DNA of 64,000 nt from Tribonema minus. Taxonomy: Eukaryota > Sar > Xanthophyceae > Tribonematales > Tribonemataceae. Positions within the stretch are counted from its first letter, which is position 1. Each line of letters begins with the position of its first letter. Shown in pieces: positions 58,282 to 64,000 of the stretch. The position numbers and the translations under genes are program-made. The stretch lies in the NCBI GenBank assembly GCA_017506865.1, contig JAFCMP010000479.1:372001-436000 (forward strand). Reading direction: 5' to 3'. The notes under the pieces are model-generated. The model was given only the letters and a program-made list of their open reading frames with translations. It had not been told where the DNA came from and made no database searches.

Positions 58282-61049
58282 CTAGCAAGTGCAGTAGCGT
58301 TTGCTCCTGTAAAAGCACGGCAGCGCTTGCAGATGCGCACACTCACTTGGCCAGCTGCGCGTTGGTGCCGCAGCACCCTCCCAGCACGCTGAAGTGTCCT
58401 GGCAGCTTGGGCAGCAGCGCCTTGTAACGCGTGGCCAGGTCCACATCGTCACCACAGTCCAGCGTTGTGCACTGCAGCAGAGGCGCAGCGGCGCAGCAGA
58501 GCGCAATTCTGCTAGTCAGCACACAAGCTTGCACATTGCTCGGTCAGACGGCCGGGCGAGTGGTGTGTGCGTCTCGCTGACTGCCGCGCTGCACTAGGCT
58601 AGCCACGCCATGCAAGCCTCTACAAGAGAATGAGACTGACGTAGCCGTGGCAATGCGGCTTCAATGCCTACCGTCTCTGCCCAAGTGCTGCAGTGCGCGT
58701 GAGTTCATTGGGATGCACAACAGGCTGCATCGTACTGATGCGTTATGATCGCACCAACGCACCTTTTCCAACTCTGCGTGGCTCTTCTTGGACGCGTTGG
58801 CGCGCAGCGCGTGCAGACGGTGCAGCCACGGCTCCCCGGCCTCGGCTGCCGCCTCCAGCGTGGTCGCAAAGTGCACGGGGTGAGCGCAGTTGATGCCGTA
58901 GCCGATGGGCCTCTTGCCAGGACCTGCAACACGTCATGTAATGTTTTGTTGACAGGTTGATGTCGAAGATCATGTGTGGCCTCAAGGCACGCAGCACTGC
59001 ACGCGAGCAGTTCAAATGGAGTATGGGGCTTTGCGCAACCGAGTCACCATGGACTGTTCTGCAATTTGACACACATCCCTCGATACTCATGTAGTAGTAT
59101 AGAGAGTAGTATATATGTTGCAGTGCAGGTCACTCACCGAGGCTATCGCAGGCGGCGTCAACGGCCTCAATGGCCTCGCGCAGCGTCGCACCACTAGGCA
59201 GCTTGCCGTCTGTCTCAACAGTGAAGGATATCACAATCGGCATGTTAACCTCCGCCGCCGCCAGCGCCAGGCCCGCAGCCTCCTGCAGTGTGCAAGGAAG
59301 GAATGAGTATAAGCAATACACTTTACAGTGAGACGCTCATGTTAAGTCAATCATTGCGTGAAGCAGCCGTGTCAACAGTTTCAGCGCCGCACATTGTCTT
59401 CACTCGTCCTATGCTTTCAGCATTCACTTTGACTGCATCGTCACGTCCCAACTCAAACCATGGTCACTAGACTGCCTGACAATTAAGTATTCTATAGCGG
59501 TACACGCAAAAGAGTTGATGCAGCAACAGACGCTACTCAGGTGCAGCAGGTCATTAGCGCTCACCTCCGCATAGGTCATGGTGTACACGGTGATGAGGTC
59601 CAGGGCGGTGGAAGCCAGCGTGCGCACCTGCTGCATGTGGTACTCCTTGGCCTCCTGTGATTACAATCATTTGATTACAACCATGAGCAAAATCAGCAAA
59701 CGACACAAGAGCATACACAAGTTTGAGCGCCTACAGGGCTCAAGTTGTTGCAGTCAAAGTGTAGCGCGCGGAACAGCAGCTGGAAGGAAGCATACCGCAG
59801 ACTGGTGCTGCGGCTATCACAAGCTGTGCGCGCAGATGTGTTTGCAGGCAAACACAGCTTCAAACCATTGGCTCTATCCTGAAATGAGCTCTCGCTGACT
59901 TCATGCCATAGTGGTTGATGGGCAGACTGCACATGTGCTAGCGCATACCTCTTGAGTCATGGTGGCACCAACGACGTAGCCATCCCCTCTGGGTCCCATG
60001 GCACCGCTGGTGATCATCTTGGTGTCATCACTGGCATACTCGTCCCTGTGCAGGGTCACCGCGCGAAGATGGCGTGCCGCGCACATCAGCACAGGGTTAG
60101 CGCACCCAAGTGTGTTGCGACGAGGAGGCTTTCATTGGTCAGTGGCGTCGTCATTCCACCCAAGTATTTCAGAGCGGGAAAGCGTGGCGCGCTATTGTGT
60201 AGTAGTTTAGATTGGACTGCTTTGCAAATGCAAGAGCAAGTTACAAGGCAGGTCGTACCTCAGCCTCACGATCATGTCCACGGAAGCTCTGGCGACGTCG
60301 TCAAGGTCCTTGGCAGAGTAGCTGCGCGACGATGGCAATGATGCGGCAGTGCAGCAATGGTGCAGTCAGAGGCTGCGTTGATGATCTGTATCGTCATCGC
60401 TTAACACTTCCACATCAGTATAGCAGACATGCGCGCTGTATTTGATGAATTGACCACTTCAATACGTGCTGGTATCACGGGATGTGCAGCAAGTCAAAAT
60501 ATTTGGCTCTGGCGCAAGACGTACCCGAGCTTATCTCCCCAGTCCTTGCTGGCGCGCCACGTGACGGTGTCCAGATACATGTTACGACCATGCGCCTTGG
60601 CCACGACACAGAAGTCCCTGTGCAGCATCGAGGTGAGGGTGTGTGGGTACACGTACACATTGCGAAAGCGTGAAACTTCGAAACGGAGAGAGGCACGTAT
60701 CAAGATGCAGTGGCGGGAAGATGCATGCGGCAGCATGCAAGCATGTTCACACGACGTGGAAGAAGTGACATGAAGAAAGATTGTGCTCGGCAGGTGTGTA
60801 CTGCAAGTGCACTTCCTGAAGGTTAGGATCTTGTGCACACCTGTAGAAGCTCTCCACGCGTTTCGCCCCCGCTTCAGTCTTAAGCATGGTGAAGGAGGCG
60901 AAGCAGGGGAGGGCGATCTTGTCGCCGTACACGAGAGCAGTCTCCAGGCCCGCATCGCAAAGGAATGTCTCGTTAGCCAAGATGTCGGCGACGCAGCTGC
61001 GGTACAGCGGCGTGGTGGAAGAAGTTGTGGTGGTGCTGGTAGAAAACAT
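58282..61049 (-). CDS. Homocysteine S-methyltransferase
   Basis: Nine exons join in phase: 61049-60841, 60617-60525, 60321-60259, 60045-59949, 59654-59565, 59282-59138, 58923-58763, 58471-58347, 58306-58282 (stop TAG), about 336 residues, the normal family length. The enzyme moves a methyl group, usually from S-methylmethionine or a related donor, to homocysteine and makes methionine. The barrel is visible from FLCDAGLETALVYGDKIALP through LDTVTWRASKDWGDKL, GAMGPRGDGYV, EYHMQQVRTLASTALDLI and PIVISFTVETDGKLPSGATL. Zinc ligands are Cys in GYGINCAHP and the pair in GGCCGT. The N-terminus is a short Ser/Thr-rich stretch with no clear targeting signal. The final 25-nt exon, which gives KSKRYCTC at the end, is the weakest part; another last exon further down is possible. 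Confidence 0.94.
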
Positions 61050-61792
61050 TGTCTCGCCTGCTGGAGAGGTAGGGTCTGTTGATGTGTGCTAAATGTGATT
61101 GTGAGTGAGGTATGCTTGACCTGTTCCAGGCGGCGTGCTTGACCGGACGGAAGGAATTTGCCACTTTTGATTACGGTTGATGAACGTGAAGCAGAAAATT
61201 TCCTAATCGTTCCCCGCTTCTTTGCGAAGATATCTGTCCCCTTCTGTGCAGTGCAAGTGTGCGGGAGGTTAAGCTCGGAACAGTTGGTACACGTGTGTCA
61301 GCTGGAGTTCATATTCACTTCAGGCCCACCTATGTTGTACCCACGTTGGTGACTCTTGCGCTCGACAAGTGGTCACGGGGTGATCTCGTCCATTGCTTGG
61401 CAAGCTCAGGCGATGAGGTTTGTATTGATGATTTGCCACTACACGCACGCACATCGCTGTCGATTGCTGACATCAGAGTCACTCTGACCAGCACATGGAA
61501 GTGCTCAGGGCACTGCCCATAATTGTTAATTGACTGTTTTGCGGCATGCACGCATTACTTGCGGCCATGGCATGCGTGCACGGCGGCAGCTCAAGCAGTT
61601 GAGATAGGGAAGCAGTGATTGCATGCGTCACAAATAGCGGTACACATGAGTGTCGTATATATGATGCTTCATCTGTTGAAGTGAGTTGTGCTCTGGTGCA
61701 CTGCTGTTTGTGCGGGTGTTGTGGTCCGCTCAGGTAATGTTACGCGAAAAAGTGACATACCGGGTATGTCACTTTTTGAAAGTTGAAGTTCA
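61050..61792. other. Upstream region of the methyltransferase gene
   Basis: No gene recognised; it should contain the promoter of the minus-strand methyltransferase gene. A 31-bp near-palindrome ends it. Confidence 0.4.
61747..61777. repeat. 31-bp near-perfect palindrome
   Basis: Arms AAAAAGTGACATACC and GGTATGTCACTTTTT are exact complements around a single G. It lies 15 bp left of a MITE copy. Confidence 0.9.
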
Positions 61793-62225
61793 GGATCCGC
61801 TCCGCCCATCCGCGACCCTGAAACCCAAAAAGCAACCGAGCACTTATGCTATAGTGAGGTCAGTCAAGACCCTCAAACTGTTGAAGTTAGATAATAGTAG
61901 GTTGTTGGCCTCACTCAGACACACCAGAAGAGCTCTTGGTTGTTGAAGTTGAGATGGGCAGAGCCGTGCTATTGCACGTTGAGCAGTGACATGACAGTTG
62001 AAGTTAGCATGGAGTTGAGGTTGGTATATCACCATTGAAGTTCAATATCACATCAGGATCAATATCAACTTCAACAAGTGAGTAGTCAGCAGATGCCCCT
62101 GACATAGGGCTACAGCATGCCATAACCCAACTTCAATACCAGTTCTGCCCTGGAGACTTTACTACTGGACGAGGGCCTCGGTTGCTTCTTGGCTTTCAGG
62201 GTCGCGGATGAGCGGAGCGGATCCC
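61793..62225. mobile_element. Foldback MITE, long copy
   Basis: Ends GGATCCGCTCCGCCCATCCG with CGACCCTGAAA and the matching right end GGTCGCGGATGAGCGGAGCG then GATCC form inverted repeats like those at 47363-47617. The interior shares its right half with that copy and has about 180 bp more, rich in GTTGAAGTT strings. No target duplication could be defined with confidence. Confidence 0.88.
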
Positions 62226-62566
62226 TGGGTCCCGCAGCATGACTGTGTGAGGTGGCAGGCACAACTCGTCCAGGTTGAGCACATACTGTGCAGTGCCGCT
62301 GCGTGCATCGCACGACAGATCATATCTACATGTGTTGGTTGGTGTGCATGCGCTACCGTCTGCTCAGTATGCATCGACAATACATACCGTGCATGGCTGC
62401 TACATGCACATGTCAGATCACATTCACATGGGCAACTACATGTGCATGCCATAGTGTCGGCATGAGTACGTGGAACAGAAAAAGAGGCCTCACGGGCGCG
62501 AGGCGACCCAATGCGACTACTCGCTGCTCCGTGTGCGGTTGGTGTTGTTGAGGGTGCTGGTGCCAG

Positions 62567-62770
62567 TATGCAACGGCGTTTACGCCGCACTGTTTCACAT
62601 TGGTCAAGCTGTGCGAGTACGCCAGGGCGGCGGTGGCTCGGCCGGCGGACCTGAATGGGCAGTCGCAGCTGGCAGTTACTGTACTGCAGCGACAGTGGAT
62701 GCAGCGGGAGGCAGAGGCGGCGGCGAAGGCGGACGAGGAGGGGGAGATGACGCAACTTCGGGAGAGTTAA
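62567..62770 (+). CDS. Possible terminal exon of an unknown gene
   Basis: An open frame after a GTGCCAG acceptor reads YATAFTPHCFTLVKLCEYAR then VTVLQRQWMQREAEAAAKAD and ends with TAA. It has the helix-rich, charged look of a real C-terminus, but no upstream exon or family was found. It adjoins the MITE copy. Confidence 0.25.
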   Translation, partial: YATAFTPHCFTLVKLCEYARAAVARPADLNGQSQLAVTVLQRQWMQREAEAAAKADEEGEMTQLRES

Positions 62771-63070
62771 AAAAATGTGGTGCCACTGGATTGGTGCCAC
62801 CTGGTTCAACTTGTCTCTTCTTCAAGACAGTTCCAAGACAGTTCTTGGAATGGCGGTTTCAGTTATTGATTTGGTTGATCTCTTCTGTCACTGCAGAGTG
62901 AGATAGCCTGATAACACACACACACTTGCTTGAGGGGTGCTGTGAGGGTCAGTGTGCTGTCTGCTCTGTTCGTCATTGACCGTCTTACAGTAGTGCAAAC
63001 ACGTTAATTGGTTCCAGGTACGAAAGCAGCCTTCCATTAGACCGTATCAGTTACTGCTGTAGCGAACAGC

Positions 63071-63196
63071 ATGCCGATTGACAGGGAGCGCCAGCATGGC
63101 ACGCGCAAGTCTATTGCCGACCGAGTTTTGCCGCTCCTAGGCAATCTGTCCGCCGAGAAGGCGAAGACTGAGACCACGTGGTACTGCGCGTGATGT
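63071..63196 (+). CDS. Possible short ORF
   Basis: Begins ATG and reads MPIDRERQHGTRKSIADRVL with AEKAKTETTW before a TGA, 41 residues. It might be a fragment of the same decayed coding region as the coiled-coil ORF at 63697. Confidence 0.2.
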
Positions 63197-63696
63197 CGAC
63201 AATGGAGAGGACGGGCACCGCCTCTTCGCTGTCCCTGCTGTGGCGGAGGATCCGCTGCAGCCAGTAAGCCACGGCGACGAGACAACGACCGCAACAGTGC
63301 CGCCTGCTGTGCTCCGGCAGGACGCCTTTGTTGGCCTGGGTCTCGCTCCTCGTGCACCCTACGTCGGTGCAGCAGCAGGCGATCGCCAGTTGTCTACAAC
63401 TAGCACATCGGCGAGGAGCTCCGTCGCCAGTGGTGGTCTCGGCTTGGCCGCTGGGGCGCCCCGTAGCGAGGAGCATATATCTGTCCACGGCGTGGCCGTG
63501 GGCATCGGCAACACCTTTAACGTCGCCCTGGAAACCGCCAGCGTCGGCACCAGCGGCAGCAGCTTCCGCGATCACCGTCATGATGGTCACATTTCCACAC
63601 CCGACGGCCTGAGGGAAAGGGGGGGTGCGGAGCAGCTGGACTATTACCAGCAAATTAGGCATGCTGAGAGCTGGTTTTGTTCTCGCCCCGCTTAGC

Positions 63697-63987
63697 ATGG
63701 CCGTCAGCCTGATCGATGACCTGCAGCACAAGTACGCCACAGCAACAGAGCAGATCATCGGCCTACAGGACATTGTAGGTGAGCAGGAGCGCATGCACGC
63801 ACAGTTTGCAGCATCTTTGCAATCTGAGCTGGACAACTTCCAGATGCGTCTGGAATTGGCTGAATCTAGGGCCAAAAGCAACGGAACGTGCGCAGATAAT
63901 GCAGAGCTGGTGGTTGAGGTCCTGCAGCGGCAACTCAATGAGGTGATGAAGACCGGCAAGGGCAACCACCAGCTTGCGATGAATTGA
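63697..63987 (+). CDS. Small coiled-coil ORF
   Basis: Ninety-six residues with heptad-like content (LIDDLQHKYATATEQIIGLQ; SLQSELDNFQMRLELAESRA; LQRQLNEVMKTGKG). Long central helices are predicted by composition. It may continue a longer gene whose upstream part (63200-63695) is in a different frame. A 284-codon frame covers the same bases on the minus strand but is Ser/Ala/Cys-rich with no motif. No family recognised. Confidence 0.3.
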   Translation: MAVSLIDDLQHKYATATEQIIGLQDIVGEQERMHAQFAASLQSELDNFQMRLELAESRAKSNGTCADNAELVVEVLQRQLNEVMKTGKGNHQLAMN

Positions 63988-64000
63988 GAACCTCACACGC

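Noticed and set aside
63111..63965. 284-codon minus-strand frame
   Set aside because: Ser/Cys/Ala-rich with no motif, and opposite to a more protein-like coiled-coil ORF; not listed as a gene.
1..64000. tRNA or rRNA genes
   Set aside because: No cloverleaf-consistent A/B box arrangement or conserved rRNA segment was recognised by eye; tRNAscan-SE and Infernal would be decisive.

Overview
The window is nuclear DNA of a eukaryotic alga. All confident genes are split by spliceosomal GT-AG introns, mostly 150-900 nt, and exon phases can be followed from exon to exon. There is no operon structure. The plastid DnaJ gene begins with a signal peptide followed by a transit-peptide-like stretch starting at a phenylalanine ([10 protein letters not shown]). 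That bipartite leader is typical of red-lineage secondary plastids, so a photosynthetic stramenopile or a haptophyte is likely; the species cannot be fixed from the sequence alone. Internal telomere-type repeats are (CCCTAA/TTAGGG)n.

Left part (1-24 kb) is the normal gene-bearing region. It holds the 3' end of a BRAP2/ETP1-type ubiquitin ligase gene (+, 57-2447) and a split gene for a FunK1/Crinkler-like nuclease-fold plus kinase protein (-, 8886-4236). It also holds a complete plastid-targeted DnaJ (-, 16584-10408) and a flavin-containing monooxygenase (+, 16716-23880). The last two are divergent, with 131 bp between start codons.

Middle part (24-42 kb) is repeat- and transposon-rich. A Tc1/mariner element has recognisable inverted ends and TA duplications, but its second catalytic Asp is His. 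A ~180-bp satellite occurs at 29.1-30.7 kb and again at 41.2-41.8 kb. A ~70-75-bp satellite fills 33.1-35.3 kb and is split by a 410-bp foldback element. There are also retroelement fragments and the last two exons of a GAPDH gene, probably a relic.

The 41.9-49.6 kb stretch looks like a decayed virus-like or selfish-DNA island. It has a tyrosine-recombinase/telomere-resolvase-like ORF, a stand-alone DDE integrase with intact catalytic residues and no gag or reverse transcriptase, and a frameshifted KilA-N/BRO-type gene. Whether these came from one element, such as a Polinton-like virus, or from several insertions is open.

Right part (50-64 kb) has a reverse transcriptase fragment, a six-exon gene of a transposase-like family with unknown function (+, 52176-56452), and a complete homocysteine S-methyltransferase gene (-, 61049-58282). 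It ends with a second copy of a foldback MITE and poorly coding sequence. The housekeeping genes do not form one pathway. The recurring theme is invasion by mobile elements plus small tandem duplications that copy splice junctions.
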